64,000 nucleotides of DNA from Marinobacter bryozoorum (GTDB lineage: Bacteria > Pseudomonadota > Gammaproteobacteria > Pseudomonadales > Oleiphilaceae): the NCBI RefSeq assembly GCF_023156245.1, contig NZ_JAKZAH010000006.1:1-64000 (forward strand), given 5' to 3'. The notes beneath the pieces are model-generated. The model did no database searches. It was not told where the DNA came from and saw only the letters and a list, made by a program, of their open reading frames with translations. The number at the start of each line of letters is the position of its first letter. Within the stretch, counting starts at the first letter, position 1. The translations under genes and the position numbers were made by a program. Shown piece by piece: positions 42,478-55,558 of the stretch.

Positions 42478-42861
42478 CTATCCTGACCGGTTGCTACCGG
42501 TATCGTTACCAGGTGACTTCCTGGCCAGCTTGCGCCAGAGGTCGTTCAGGGCACGGTGCAGCGCCTGGTTGTCCTGGCTTGCCAGGTTCTGGCGACCAAG
42601 CACAACGATATCCAGTGATCCCAGATCCGTCCGGTGGCGAAAGGTTTCTCGAACCACTCGCTTTACCCGGTTGCGCTGAACGGCGTGCCTGAGATTCCGC
42701 TTGGAAAAAATCAGGCCTAGCCTGGGTCGTCCCAGTTGATTGGGAGACGCCAGGATCAGGAAGTTCCGGTGGGGTACCCGTATCTGTACGTCGTCGAATA
42801 CGCCTGAATAATCTGCAGGTCGAAGCAAACGGGACGTCTTGGGAAACGAGTAATTCCCCAC
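42478..42861 (-). CDS. rnpA: ribonuclease P protein component
   Basis: The product contains the RNase P protein signature ([13 protein letters not shown]) after [17 protein letters not shown] chose the GTG start at 42861 (127 residues, [15 protein letters not shown]), just after the rpmH stop. The longer open frame to 42969 runs through rpmH in another frame. The ribosome-binding site is weak, so coupling to rpmH is likely. The protein assists the catalytic RNA in tRNA 5' maturation. Confidence 0.93.
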   Translation of the reverse strand: MGNYSFPKTSRLLRPADYSGVFDDVQIRVPHRNFLILASPNQLGRPRLGLIFSKRNLRHAVQRNRVKRVVRETFRHRTDLGSLDIVVLGRQNLASQDNQALHRALNDLWRKLARKSPGNDTGSNRSG

Positions 42862-42874
42862 ACTGAAATCCGGA

Positions 42875-43009
42875 TCAGGCTGACAGACGTGCGCGGCCTT
42901 TTGCGCGACGACGTGAGATGACCTTGCGGCCATTGGCAGTGGCCATGCGGGCACGGAAGCCGTGAACACGCTTGCGCTTCAGGACGCTCGGTTGAAACGT
43001 TCTTTTCAT
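42875..43009 (-). CDS. rpmH: 50S ribosomal protein L34
   Basis: The product has 44 residues and begins [20 protein letters not shown], then [10 protein letters not shown] and the basic tail. It is a textbook L34 and the first gene of the rpmH-rnpA-yidD-yidC group. It is divergent from dnaA. Confidence 0.97.
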   Translation of the reverse strand: MKRTFQPSVLKRKRVHGFRARMATANGRKVISRRRAKGRARLSA

Positions 43010-43697
43010 GATTACGCTCTCATAGATCGAGTGGTGGATCTGCAGCAACTGGCTGCAAAATGAACAGTCAAAACAGGAGCGGCATTCTAAGCAAATCGAT
43101 GGGGGATTTCAATGCTTTCCGGAGGCGGCGGATAGGGACATACCCGCAGCGTGATGCCGGGGTGCAGGAATTTCCAGAACTGCCCGCTGTAATAACTTTA
43201 ATAAGTCTTTCTGATTCTTTTAAATCTTTTCTGTAATTACTGTTATTAGGCACATGGTTTTCTGGGGATATCCCGAAAAAGCTTCCTGAAAACAGTAAAT
43301 TGTCCCTTGTGTAAGGCTGTAGGCCAATCGACTTGAGCCCTGTGGACAGAGCTCGTATGAATTGGGGAGAAAACCGGTTCTGGTGAAAACAGGGCTTTAT
43401 CCCGAATTGGTCCAGCGCTGGTGAACAGGGTTGCGGACAGGCAGTGAACAGGTTGCTGTGGATAAGTTTTTGTGATTGATTTTCTGTACACAACGGTGTG
43501 TGTAAGGTTGTAAAAAATTGATAAAAAAAGAGAAAAGTTTCCACAGGGTGTTCATGGGTTCAAGTTTCGGGCTTTTCCTGCGGTCATCCGGGGGGTAGAA
43601 TTTCCGGTCCCGTGATTCGTCAGCGCGCTTATCAGTACTCTCAGTCAGTACGCTGCCGAATCCATTTCTGGTTTATCAGCATCGGAGGCAGGCGGTC
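43010..43697. other. rpmH-dnaA intergenic region: promoters and candidate origin
   Basis: These 688 bp separate divergent rpmH and dnaA and hold no gene that I can support. There is one perfect DnaA box (TGTGGATAA, 43457-43465), and weaker boxes at about 43340 (TGTGGACAG) and 43538 (GTTTCCACA). An A-rich unwinding-type stretch lies at about 43510-43536. Pseudomonads have oriC here. The switch of coding strand at this point supports it as the replication start or at least as the dnaA control region. Confidence 0.6.
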
Positions 43698-45173
43698 GTG
43701 CCGCAGAGAATCTGGCATCAGTGTCTTGAAGTACTCCGGGATGAGTTTCCGGCACAGCAGTTCAATACCTGGTTACGTCCTCTTCAGCCCCAGCTGGATG
43801 ACGGCAGCCTTGTACTGTTCGCTCCCAACCGGTTTGTTATGGACTGGGTGAACCAGAAGTACCTGCGTCGTATAGAAGAAGTGATCAAGGACCTGGAGGG
43901 TGGTCAGGCACCGCGGGTTAATATGAAGGTGGGGTCGGCCTCGAAAACGGAAACCGCAGGCTCCGGTCGCGGGCAAAGTGGCCGTACCGCCAGTGCCACA
44001 GCTGCAGGGCACCAGTCACAGGTCCGGCGATCGGTCGAGGTACCAGAGGAGAACAGCGGCCCGGTCACTGAGGAGGAAAGGGGGGTTGCAGCAACCGTCC
44101 CTTCAGCGGGGCCAAAACGCTCCGCGGTGCAGGTCGAAGGTGATATCAAACATCAGTCCTTCCTTAATGAGGGCTTTACCTTTGATACCTTTGTTGAAGG
44201 CAAGTCGAACCAGCTCGCCCGTGCAGCCTCCATGCAGGTGGCCGAGAACCCTGGCGGAGCCTATAACCCGCTGTTTTTATATGGTGGTGTCGGCCTGGGT
44301 AAAACCCACTTGATGCATGCAATCGGCAATGAGATCGTCCGGCGTAATCCCGGTGCGAAAGTGGCCTACCTGCGGTCTGAAAGATTTGTTGCTGATATGG
44401 TCAAGGCGCTGCAACTGAACGCCATTAATGAGTTCAAGCGTTACTATCGCTCGGTGGACGCCCTGCTGATTGATGATATCCAGTTCTTTGCGCGCAAGGA
44501 ACGCTCCCAGGAAGAGTTTTTCCACACGTTTAATGCCTTGTTGGAAGGTGGCCAGCAGGTTATCGTTACCTGTGACCGGTTCCCCAAGGAAATCACAGAC
44601 ATGGAAGAGCGGCTCAAGTCGCGCTTTGGCTGGGGGCTGACGGTAATGGTGGAGCCTCCGGAACTGGAAACCCGGGTTGCCATTCTGATGAAAAAGGCAG
44701 AACAGGCCAAGGTTCGGCTGAGCAGTGAAGCGGCCTTCTTTATCGCCCAGAAAATTCGCTCCAACGTACGCGAACTGGAAGGTGCATTGCGGCTGGTGAT
44801 TGCCAATGCGCACTTTACCGGTTCGGAGATTACGCCCCCTTTTATCCGGGAAAGCCTGAAGGATCTGCTTGCGCTGCATGAAAAGCAGGTCAGCATTGAT
44901 AACATCCAGCGCACGGTGGCGGAATACTACAAGATCAAGGTGGCGGACCTTTTGTCGAAGCGTCGCACGCGCACCGTGACCAGGCCGCGACAGATGGCCA
45001 TGGCGCTGTCGAAGGAACTCACCAATCACAGCCTGCCCGAGATAGGGGATGCCTTCGGTGGGCGCGACCATACGACGGTTCTGCACGCTTGCAAGAAAAT
45101 CGTCGAACTGCAGGAAAGTGACCCGGGTATCCGGGAGGACTACCAGAATTTCATGCGTCTGCTGACCAGCTGA
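43698..45173 (+). CDS. dnaA: chromosomal replication initiator DnaA
   Basis: The product has 491 residues from a GTG start with GGAGG upstream. Domain I ([25 protein letters not shown]) is followed by a long variable linker. The AAA+ domain has Walker [17 protein letters not shown] and Walker [11 protein letters not shown], and the DnaA signature in domain IV is [23 protein letters not shown]. It binds DnaA boxes and opens the origin. Candidate boxes lie in its leader and upstream of mnmG. Confidence 0.98.
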   Translation: MPQRIWHQCLEVLRDEFPAQQFNTWLRPLQPQLDDGSLVLFAPNRFVMDWVNQKYLRRIEEVIKDLEGGQAPRVNMKVGSASKTETAGSGRGQSGRTASATAAGHQSQVRRSVEVPEENSGPVTEEERGVAATVPSAGPKRSAVQVEGDIKHQSFLNEGFTFDTFVEGKSNQLARAASMQVAENPGGAYNPLFLYGGVGLGKTHLMHAIGNEIVRRNPGAKVAYLRSERFVADMVKALQLNAINEFKRYYRSVDALLIDDIQFFARKERSQEEFFHTFNALLEGGQQVIVTCDRFPKEITDMEERLKSRFGWGLTVMVEPPELETRVAILMKKAEQAKVRLSSEAAFFIAQKIRSNVRELEGALRLVIANAHFTGSEITPPFIRESLKDLLALHEKQVSIDNIQRTVAEYYKIKVADLLSKRRTRTVTRPRQMAMALSKELTNHSLPEIGDAFGGRDHTTVLHACKKIVELQESDPGIREDYQNFMRLLTS

Positions 45174-45218
45174 CGTTGAGCGTTTGATCGGAATACAGCC
45201 ACAGGAACCTCGAGTGAC

Positions 45219-46322
45219 ATGAAACTGACCATCAGCCGAGAAGCCCTGCTCACACCACTCCAGTCCATTGCCGGTGTGGTGGAGCGCAAGCAGACCATGC
45301 CAGTACTTTCCAACGTTCTGCTGGTAGCCGAGGATAATCACCTGACCCTCACTGGCACCAATATGGAAGTCGAGTTGGTGGCCAGGATAACACCAGTCCA
45401 TGTCGACCAGCCCGGAGCCATTACCGTTCCGGCCCGTAAATTATCGGATATTTGCCGTGCCCTCGGGGATGAGGCACCCATCGAACTCGCCCTTGAGGGT
45501 GACCGGATGCATCTGCGCTGTGGTGCCAGTCACTTTACCCTTTCGACCCTGCCAGCCCAGCATTTCCCGAATGTGGAAGACGAAGAAGCCAGTGTGCGTC
45601 TGGACGTTCCCCAGAAAGAGCTTGGACGTATGTTGGAGGCGACAGCGTTCGCCATGGCCCAGCAGGATGTTCGCTATTACCTCAACGGCCTTTTACTGGA
45701 AGTCTCTCCGGAGTTCCTTCGCACGGTCGCTACCGATGGGCACCGCCTGGCAATGGCCCATTTCGACATGGCTACCGGAGTGGAGGAAGATCGCCAGGTC
45801 ATCGTGCCTCGCAAGGGCGTCCTTGAGCTGGCGCGGTTGCTGGATGACGTCGAAACACCTGCCACCCTGGTGATCGGAGATAATCACCTTCGGGTAACAG
45901 TAGGAAGCTATACATTCACATCCAAGCTCATTGAGGGCAAGTTCCCGGACTATAATCGTGTCATTCCCCGTGGCGGGGACAAGATCGTGCTGGCTGACCG
46001 GGCTACTCTCAAGAATACCCTGCAACGGGCGGGTATCCTGTCTCACGAGAATATCCGGGGTGTTCGCCTGCATCTTTCGCCAGGCAAGCTGGAAGTGTTT
46101 GCCAACAATCCGGACCAGGAACAGGCGGAGGATGCGCTCTCTGTCGAGTACCAGGGGGAAGCCCTCCAGATCGGCTTTAATGTGGGCTATCTGGTAGACG
46201 TTATGAACGCACTGGATGATGATCAGGTGCGGCTCACACTGTCGAACCCGAACAGCAGTGCGTTGGTCGAATCAGACAATGACCGTCGTAGTCTCTACGT
46301 CGTCATGCCGATGCGGCTATAG
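45219..46322 (+). CDS. dnaN: DNA polymerase III beta subunit (sliding clamp)
   Basis: The 367-residue product begins MKLTISREALLTPLQSIAGVVERKQTMP and ends LYVVMPMRL, both typical of DnaN. Three repeated clamp folds are expected. It is the processivity ring for Pol III, and it is also the presumed partner of TnsE in the transposon. It is downstream of dnaA by 45 bp. Confidence 0.98.
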   Translation: MKLTISREALLTPLQSIAGVVERKQTMPVLSNVLLVAEDNHLTLTGTNMEVELVARITPVHVDQPGAITVPARKLSDICRALGDEAPIELALEGDRMHLRCGASHFTLSTLPAQHFPNVEDEEASVRLDVPQKELGRMLEATAFAMAQQDVRYYLNGLLLEVSPEFLRTVATDGHRLAMAHFDMATGVEEDRQVIVPRKGVLELARLLDDVETPATLVIGDNHLRVTVGSYTFTSKLIEGKFPDYNRVIPRGGDKIVLADRATLKNTLQRAGILSHENIRGVRLHLSPGKLEVFANNPDQEQAEDALSVEYQGEALQIGFNVGYLVDVMNALDDDQVRLTLSNPNSSALVESDNDRRSLYVVMPMRL

Positions 46323-46415
46323 CGGCAGCCTGGCTGGCCCGTGGGGGCTGTCGACCGGAGACCAGTCCGATGGCGCCCCGGTTGTTGGTCGAACTACATA
46401 TACGGAGTGAAGCTG

Positions 46416-47698
46416 ATGGCCAGGTTGACGGTTACACAGGGTGTCAAGGGCGCGCTGCGCATTGGTCAGACCATGGCAGTGCTGGGCCGGACGGGGCTGG
46501 GGTGGCTGAGAGGTCACCGGCCCCCTGCTCCATGCCTGTTGAGGGAGACCTTTGAATCCCTGGGAGCTACCTACATCAAGTTGGGGCAATTTATCGCCAG
46601 TTCCCCCACCTTTTTTCCGAAGGAATACGTGGATGAATTTCAGGGCTGTCTTGACCGGACCCCCAGTATTCCCTTCAGTGATGTACGAACCATTCTGAGG
46701 GAGGAACTCGGGCGTCCACTGGAAGAGGTTTATCGGGAAATTGAGCCGGTCGCGCTGGCCTCTGCTTCGATTGCCCAGGTCCACGCCGCTACCCTGGTGA
46801 CTGGAGAGGAAGTGGTTATCAAGGTACAGAAACCGGGCGTCGAAACGGTGCTGCTCACGGATCTGAATTTTCTGTACGTTTCTTCCCGTGTTGTCGAAAT
46901 CCTAGCGCCTCGTCTGTCGTGGACCTCGTTGTCAGGTATCGTTGAAGAAATCCAGCAGACCATGCTGGAAGAGTGCGATTTCATACAGGAAGCCAGAAAC
47001 CTCGACAGCTTCCGCCATTTCTTACACACCACCCATAATGAAGACGTGGTCGTGCCGAAGGTTTACCACCAATGCAGCACCCGTCGGGTACTGACCATGG
47101 AGCGTTTCCACGGCGTCCCGCTGACCGATCTGGAAACCATCCGCCGGGTCACCAGTGATCCGGAGCGTACCCTGATTACAGCCATGAATACCTGGTTTGC
47201 GAGCCTGACTCAGTGTGAGTTTTTCCATGCAGATGTTCATGCCGGCAACCTGATGGTGCTGGATGATGGGCGTATCGGGTTTATTGATTTCGGAATTGTC
47301 GGTCGTATCCGCCCCCAGACGTGGCAGGCGGTGTCCGACTTTATTGCGTCCGTTATGGCCGGTAATTTTGATGGCATGGCCGATGCGATGGTTCGTATTG
47401 GGATTACCCGGGAGTCGGTCGACGTCAGTGCCTTGTCCGGGGATCTCAGGCAGCTATATCGTAATATGGACCGGATGGTGCCGGACGAGTCTGCTGCCGG
47501 CTGGCATGCAAACGAAGCTGATGATGAGGTCAATAATATCCTGATGGAGGTGGTTCGGATCGGTGAAGACCATGGCCTGCATTTCCCACGTGAGTTTGCC
47601 CTGCTGCTGAAACAGTTTCTTTATTTCGATCGTTATGTGCATATCCTGGCACCGGAGATGGACGTCTTTATGGATGATCGACTGACCATGTTGCACTG

Positions 47699-47699
<1 letters not shown>
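46416..47699 (+). CDS. AarF/UbiB (ABC1) family atypical kinase
   Basis: The product has 427 residues from the ATG at 46416, which has GGAG upstream. The N-terminal extension to 46341 is not supported. ABC1-family motifs are clear: LGATYIKLGQFIASSP (KxGQ), ALASASIAQVHAA (Ala-rich loop), VIKVQKPG (catalytic Lys), ECDFIQEA, HADVHAGNL and FIDFGIVG. Members support ubiquinone biosynthesis or act as poorly understood lipid-linked kinases/ATPases. It is unlikely to be the main ubiB, which normally sits with ubiE-ubiJ. It is interposed between dnaN and recF, with its stop overlapping the recF start by 1 bp. Confidence 0.92.
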
Positions 47700-51267
<3,568 letters not shown>

Positions 51268-51286
51268 ATAGACGCGTCACAAAAAA

Positions 51287-51314
51287 GCCCCGGCAGGTAG
51301 GACCTTGCCGGGGC
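51287..51314. terminator. strong bidirectional terminator after gyrB
   Basis: GCCCCGGCA and TGCCGGGGC form a 9-bp stem, flanked by AAAAAA upstream (51281-51286) and TTTTTT downstream (51315-51320). It can therefore serve both gyrB and the convergent TetR gene. Confidence 0.95.
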
Positions 51315-51343
51315 TTTTTTATGTAGGAATCTCGCGGGACTGT

Positions 51344-52084
51344 TCAGGTCGCTGAACTGGTTGCCCGCCGGGATGAGGCCAGCTGGCTGGACGAACTGGT
51401 TGGTAGCAGATACGACTGCAACAGCTCGCGGATCTGGTTGGCATAGTCCTCCACGGACACACCCTGTTCACGGTACTTGCGACGCTTGAGGTACCAGTCC
51501 TGCATCATCGCCTTGATCAGCGAGGACAACAGCCGGGCATTGATTTCCCGGAACACGCCCTGCTCTATGCCTTCAGAAATGATGTTGCAGAAGATGGTCT
51601 CGATTTCCCTTTCCGTCGCTATGGCGTTCTGCTTTTCAACCGGCGGCAGGCTCTTCGCTTCCATATAGGAAAAGTAGAACCACGGACGGATCAGTTCGCT
51701 CAGGAACACATGGGCGCGGATGGCCTGGGAAAGTTTTTCCACCGGATCGGGAATGTCGGCAATGTACTGGAGCACGGTCCGCCGGGTCAGCTTGAAGCCG
51801 TGGCTCTGGATCAGGTGTATCAGGTCGTCCTTGTTGCGAATGTACGCGTAGAGGCCCCCCATGCTCAGACCAGAGTCGGAGCACAGGTCGCGGAGTGTCA
51901 TCGCGTGGAAACCCTTGGAATTGGCCAGGCGCAGGGTCGAATCGATTATGCGGGCCAGGTTCCTTGTGGCGGTGGTCTCCTTCTTGATACGGATCTTGTC
52001 CGTATTCTCCTGGTACAGCTCCCTGCAAATCTCTTCTTTGGAGAGACTCAGTTCTGCCTTGAAAGTGTCGAAATCCTGAATCAT
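51344..52084 (-). CDS. TetR/AcrR-family transcriptional regulator
   Basis: The 246-residue product has a TetR helix-turn-helix at roughly residues 43-90 (ARIIDSTLRLANSKGFHAMTLRDLCSDSGLSMGGLYAYIRNKDDL, in parts). An all-helical ligand domain and a Ser-rich tail follow. The N-terminal ~40 residues before the HTH are longer than usual. It is downstream of the acyl-CoA synthetase/ABC transporter operon on the same strand and probably represses it in response to an acyl-CoA or a related ligand. That regulatory link is inferred from proximity. Confidence 0.88.
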   Translation of the reverse strand: MIQDFDTFKAELSLSKEEICRELYQENTDKIRIKKETTATRNLARIIDSTLRLANSKGFHAMTLRDLCSDSGLSMGGLYAYIRNKDDLIHLIQSHGFKLTRRTVLQYIADIPDPVEKLSQAIRAHVFLSELIRPWFYFSYMEAKSLPPVEKQNAIATEREIETIFCNIISEGIEQGVFREINARLLSSLIKAMMQDWYLKRRKYREQGVSVEDYANQIRELLQSYLLPTSSSSQLASSRRATSSAT

Positions 52085-52202
52085 GGTGTGCTCGCCTGCT
52101 TGCGAAGTGCGCAGTATACGATAGGCACCCGGTCCCTGCCGAGTCGACCTTCGCAGAATGTGTAGTGCGTCCCTGACCCTACGGTGCCAGGGACGGCCGG
52201 TT

Positions 52203-52907
52203 TCAGGCTACCGAGAGGTAACGCTCCTGGGTTTCCGTGTCGTTCCTTAATTCGTCACTGGACGCCTCGTGCACCACCTTGCCCCGTTCCAGGATGAACG
52301 CGCGCTGGGCGTGCTTGAGGGCGAAGTGGACACTCTGGTCGGTGAACACGATGGTGGTGCTCTTGCTCAGATCGTCAATCAGTCGACCGATCTGCTGAAC
52401 AATCACCGGCGCCAGCCCTTCGTTGGGCTCGTCGAGCAGCAACACCCGTGGCTGGATCATCAGCGACCGTGCCACCGTCAGCATCTGTTGCTGGCCCCCG
52501 GACAGTGTATCGCCGTCCTGGTTAACCAGCTCGGCCAGCATCGGATACTCATCCAGAACCCGCTCAACGGTCCACGCAGGCGTTTCCCCGGAGCGACGGT
52601 ATTCGGCCACTTCCAGGTTCTCGCGAACCGTAAGGCCCGGGAAGATGCGGCGGTCCTCCGGTACGTAGCCGATACCCAGCCGGGCAATCCTGTGAGCCGG
52701 CTTGCCGGAAATGGTCTGGCCATCAAACACGATGGTGCCCCGGCGAGGCGGTGTCAGTCCGATAATGCTCTTGAGGGTTGTACTCTTGCCCGCGCCGTTG
52801 CGACCCAGCAGGCACACGGTCTCGCCCTCGTTCACGGAAAAGCTCAACCCCTGCAACGCCAGGCTTTCGCCGTAATAGGTATGGATGTCGTTCACTTCGA
52901 GGATCAT
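52203..52907 (-). CDS. livF: branched-chain amino-acid-type ABC transporter ATPase (LivF-like)
   Basis: The 234-residue product has Walker A LLGRNGAGKSTTLK, the signature LSGGQQQML and Walker B RVLLLDEPNEGLAPV. The NEGLAP variant is typical of LivF. It is one of the two ATPases of a HAAT-family importer. It overlaps livG by 4 bp and is the last gene of the operon. Confidence 0.93.
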   Translation of the reverse strand: MILEVNDIHTYYGESLALQGLSFSVNEGETVCLLGRNGAGKSTTLKSIIGLTPPRRGTIVFDGQTISGKPAHRIARLGIGYVPEDRRIFPGLTVRENLEVAEYRRSGETPAWTVERVLDEYPMLAELVNQDGDTLSGGQQQMLTVARSLMIQPRVLLLDEPNEGLAPVIVQQIGRLIDDLSKSTTIVFTDQSVHFALKHAQRAFILERGKVVHEASSDELRNDTETQERYLSVA

Positions 52908-53677
52908 GCGCTGGCCTCCTCTTCCTCTTCTTCACCCAGGTAGGCGCGTCGTACCTCCGGATGGGCTTTCACCTCATCCGGGGTGCCCACGAACAGGTTC
53001 TCGCCCCGGTGCATGACCAGGATGCGGTCTGCCAGGCCGAAGACCACGTCCATGTCATGCTCGGTAATCAGGAAGGTGTAGTCCCCGGTATCGGCGAGCT
53101 GACGGATAAGCGATGTGGTCCGCTTGGTCTCGTCCGGCGTCATACCGGCGGTGGGCTCATCCAGCAGCACCAGGTGCGGGCGGGTGGCCAGTACCACGGC
53201 AATCTCCAGCAGACGTTTGTCACCATAGCTGATCACCTCGGCCCGGCGGTCTGCCAGTTCAAGGATCTGCAGCTTGCCCAGCAGCTCCCTTGCCTCGTCC
53301 TGGACGGCCCGGTTACGACTGGCGAAGTTGAACAGCTTGCGGCTGTGGCCATGGAACGCCGTCACCGCGACCTCTACGTTCTCCTGCACCGTCATTTCGG
53401 GAAAGATGTTGTTGATCTGGAACGAACGGGAAACGCCCATCCTGCTGATCTTGTGGGGCGGCAGACCGGTGATGTCCTGGCCTTCCAGCTCGATCTTGCC
53501 CTCGGTCGGGTTCATGCGGCCCGAGACCATGTTGTAGAAGGTGGTTTTACCAGCGCCATTGGGGCCGATAATAGCGATAGTCTCACGGGGCTGCACTTCC
53601 AGATTGATGCCGGAAACCGCGGTATTGCCCCCGAAGCGCTTGGTCAGGTTGCTGATTTTCAGAATCGGGTCAGTCAT
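52904..53677 (-). CDS. livG: branched-chain amino-acid-type ABC transporter ATPase (LivG-like)
   Basis: The 257-residue product has Walker A IGPNGAGKTTFYNMVSG, the LivG-type insertion (ISRMGVSRSFQINNIFPEMTV) and Walker B LVLLDEPTAGMTPDE. The signature motif region is atypical (VISYGDKRLLEIAVVLA in place of LSxGxQR), a degenerate form also common in LivG proteins. It pairs with LivF on the cytoplasmic side. Confidence 0.93.
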   Translation of the reverse strand: MTDPILKISNLTKRFGGNTAVSGINLEVQPRETIAIIGPNGAGKTTFYNMVSGRMNPTEGKIELEGQDITGLPPHKISRMGVSRSFQINNIFPEMTVQENVEVAVTAFHGHSRKLFNFASRNRAVQDEARELLGKLQILELADRRAEVISYGDKRLLEIAVVLATRPHLVLLDEPTAGMTPDETKRTTSLIRQLADTGDYTFLITEHDMDVVFGLADRILVMHRGENLFVGTPDEVKAHPEVRRAYLGEEEEEEASA

Positions 53678-54617
53678 TTTTATTCATCCACCAGTCCAGG
53701 AAGGTTCCGAGAACGCCCTTGCGGAAGAACATCACCATCAGCGCCAGCACGATGCCCAGGAACAGCATCCAGGACTCGGTGAAGCTGGTGATCCAGGTTT
53801 CCAGCAGTACGAACATGGCGGCGCCCACAAAGGGACCCAGGAAATAGCCGGTACCGCCCAGGATGGACATGAGCACCGGCTCTGCGGACATGGACCAGTG
53901 CATCAGCTCCGGACTCGCAACCCGCAGGAACGGTGCAATCAGTGCACCGGCCAGACCGGCGAAGATGCCGCCGATGGTGAACGAGGCCAGGCGATAGGTA
54001 CGGATGTTCAGGCCACAGAAGGAAACCCGCTCCGGGTTTTGCCGGATGGCCTTGAGGATCATGCCAAAGGAGCTGCGGCTGATAATGTACAGGATGACCG
54101 CTGCGATACCGACCACAACCAATGTGACGTGGTAATAGACCGTCGGGTTACCGATGGTCAAATCGAGCCCGAGTCCGAACTCCTTGATGCGGAAGCCGGC
54201 TATACCGTCACTACCGTTGGTGACATCCCGCCAGGAGTGGGCGATGGTAAACACCATCATGCCAAAGGCCAGGGTCAGCATGGCGAAGTACACCTCGCTG
54301 AGCCGCACACAAAGAAAGCCGATAACCAGGGCCAGGAGTCCCGACAGGGCCATGGCAGCAAACAGGGTGTAGACGAACGGCCAGTCCTGGTGCAGTAACA
54401 GCATGGCGGTGGTGTAGGCCCCCATGCCGAAGTAGGCGGCGTGGCCGAAACTCAGCATCCCCGTATAACCGAAGATGAGGTTGAAGCTCACCGCAAACAG
54501 ACCGAGGATCAGGATCTCGGTAAAGATAAAGATATAGAAGAACGGAGCGTACCAGGGCAGCGCGATCAGCAGCGCTATGGCCACCAGCATTACCCCGATC
54601 AGTATGTTCTGCTTCAT
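53670..54617 (-). CDS. livM: branched-chain amino-acid-type ABC permease (LivM-like)
   Basis: The 315-residue product has about 8-10 membrane helices and the LivM signature (FNLIFGYTGMLSFGHAAYFGMGAY). It overlaps livG by 8 bp and livH by 4 bp. It forms the transmembrane channel with LivH. The transported substrate need not be an amino acid in this family. Confidence 0.94.
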   Translation of the reverse strand: MKQNILIGVMLVAIALLIALPWYAPFFYIFIFTEILILGLFAVSFNLIFGYTGMLSFGHAAYFGMGAYTTAMLLLHQDWPFVYTLFAAMALSGLLALVIGFLCVRLSEVYFAMLTLAFGMMVFTIAHSWRDVTNGSDGIAGFRIKEFGLGLDLTIGNPTVYYHVTLVVVGIAAVILYIISRSSFGMILKAIRQNPERVSFCGLNIRTYRLASFTIGGIFAGLAGALIAPFLRVASPELMHWSMSAEPVLMSILGGTGYFLGPFVGAAMFVLLETWITSFTESWMLFLGIVLALMVMFFRKGVLGTFLDWWMNKND

Positions 54618-55489
54618 GCGTTGGCTCCTTTACCCATCAGACCGGTGGGTTTGAACAGCAGCACCAGGGCCATGCCCAGGAACGGCAGCAGCAGGTTGAA
54701 TTCGGGGAAATAGCGGCCACCAAAGCCATAGATGGCGCCGAGGATCAGTGCCCCAAGCAAGGCACCGGGGAAGCTGCCCAGACCACCAATAACGACCACG
54801 ATGAAAGACTCGATGATGATCTTGTCACCCATACCGGGGTCAATGGTGCGCATGGGCGCGGCAATTACACCGCCGACACCGGCCAGCCAGGCGCCGAAGG
54901 CGAAGACCCCGGTAACCACCATTCGGGTATTGATGCACAGGGCTTCGGCCATGTCCCGGTCAAGGGCCGCAGCGCGCATGATCTTGCCGACACGGGTGCG
55001 GTTAAACAGGTACCAGAGGCCGGCCAGGATCACCAGGCCCGAGAAGATCACGAACAGGCTGTAGACCGGATAGGAACCACCCAGAAGCCTCACGGTGCCC
55101 TGCAACGCGTCGGGTGGATAGACGGCCTGGATATTGGAACCAAAGATACTGCGGATGCTTTCCGCAATGATGAGCAATATGGCAAAGGTCAGCAGAAGGC
55201 TGTCGGCTACGTCCCTGTGGTAAATAAATCTCAGCATTAGCCGGTCAATAACGACGGCAATCGCCGCTACACCCAGTGGCGCAATAATCAGTGCCACCCA
55301 GAATGAGAGTCCCGCCAGGGACATCAGGGTGTAAGCCAGGTAGGCACCGAGCATATACAGGGCGCCGTGGGCGAAATTGATGATGTTCAGTACACCAAAG
55401 ACGATATTCAGACCTACTGCAATGACAAACAGCAGGAGGCCCATCTCAAGGCTGTTGAGTAACGCGGGACCCAGGCCAGACATAGACAC
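54614..55489 (-). CDS. livH: branched-chain amino-acid-type ABC permease (LivH-like)
   Basis: The 291-residue product has about 8 membrane helices and the LivH motif (GLNIVFGVLNIINFAHGALYMLGAY). It lies downstream of the binding-protein gene, separated by a 69-bp spacer with a strong hairpin. Confidence 0.94.
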   Translation of the reverse strand: MSMSGLGPALLNSLEMGLLLFVIAVGLNIVFGVLNIINFAHGALYMLGAYLAYTLMSLAGLSFWVALIIAPLGVAAIAVVIDRLMLRFIYHRDVADSLLLTFAILLIIAESIRSIFGSNIQAVYPPDALQGTVRLLGGSYPVYSLFVIFSGLVILAGLWYLFNRTRVGKIMRAAALDRDMAEALCINTRMVVTGVFAFGAWLAGVGGVIAAPMRTIDPGMGDKIIIESFIVVVIGGLGSFPGALLGALILGAIYGFGGRYFPEFNLLLPFLGMALVLLFKPTGLMGKGANA

Positions 55490-55512
55490 CTCGTCAGGAG
55501 AAATGGAAGACT

Positions 55513-55537
55513 GGAGGGCCGGGCAAGCCGGCCCTCC
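55513..55537 (-). terminator. intercistronic hairpin between the binding-protein and permease genes
   Basis: GGAGGGCCGG-GCAAG-CCGGCCCTCC is a perfect 10-bp stem in the 69-bp gap after the binding-protein gene. There is no long U-tract. Such hairpins often stabilise the upstream mRNA or attenuate transcription, so that the binding protein is made in excess over the membrane genes. Confidence 0.65.
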
Positions 55538-55558
55538 TCCGGTTGCGTGATGCTGTAT

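Noticed and set aside
43068..43544. 158-codon minus-strand frame in the rpmH-dnaA gap
   Set aside because: Its composition is unlike a protein, it covers the DnaA box and A-rich stretch, and this gap is normally non-coding.
46341..46415. Upstream ATG extension of the AarF-like kinase
   Set aside because: The first 25 codons (MGAVDRRPVRWRPGCW...) look non-coding and the ATG at 46416 has a proper ribosome-binding site.
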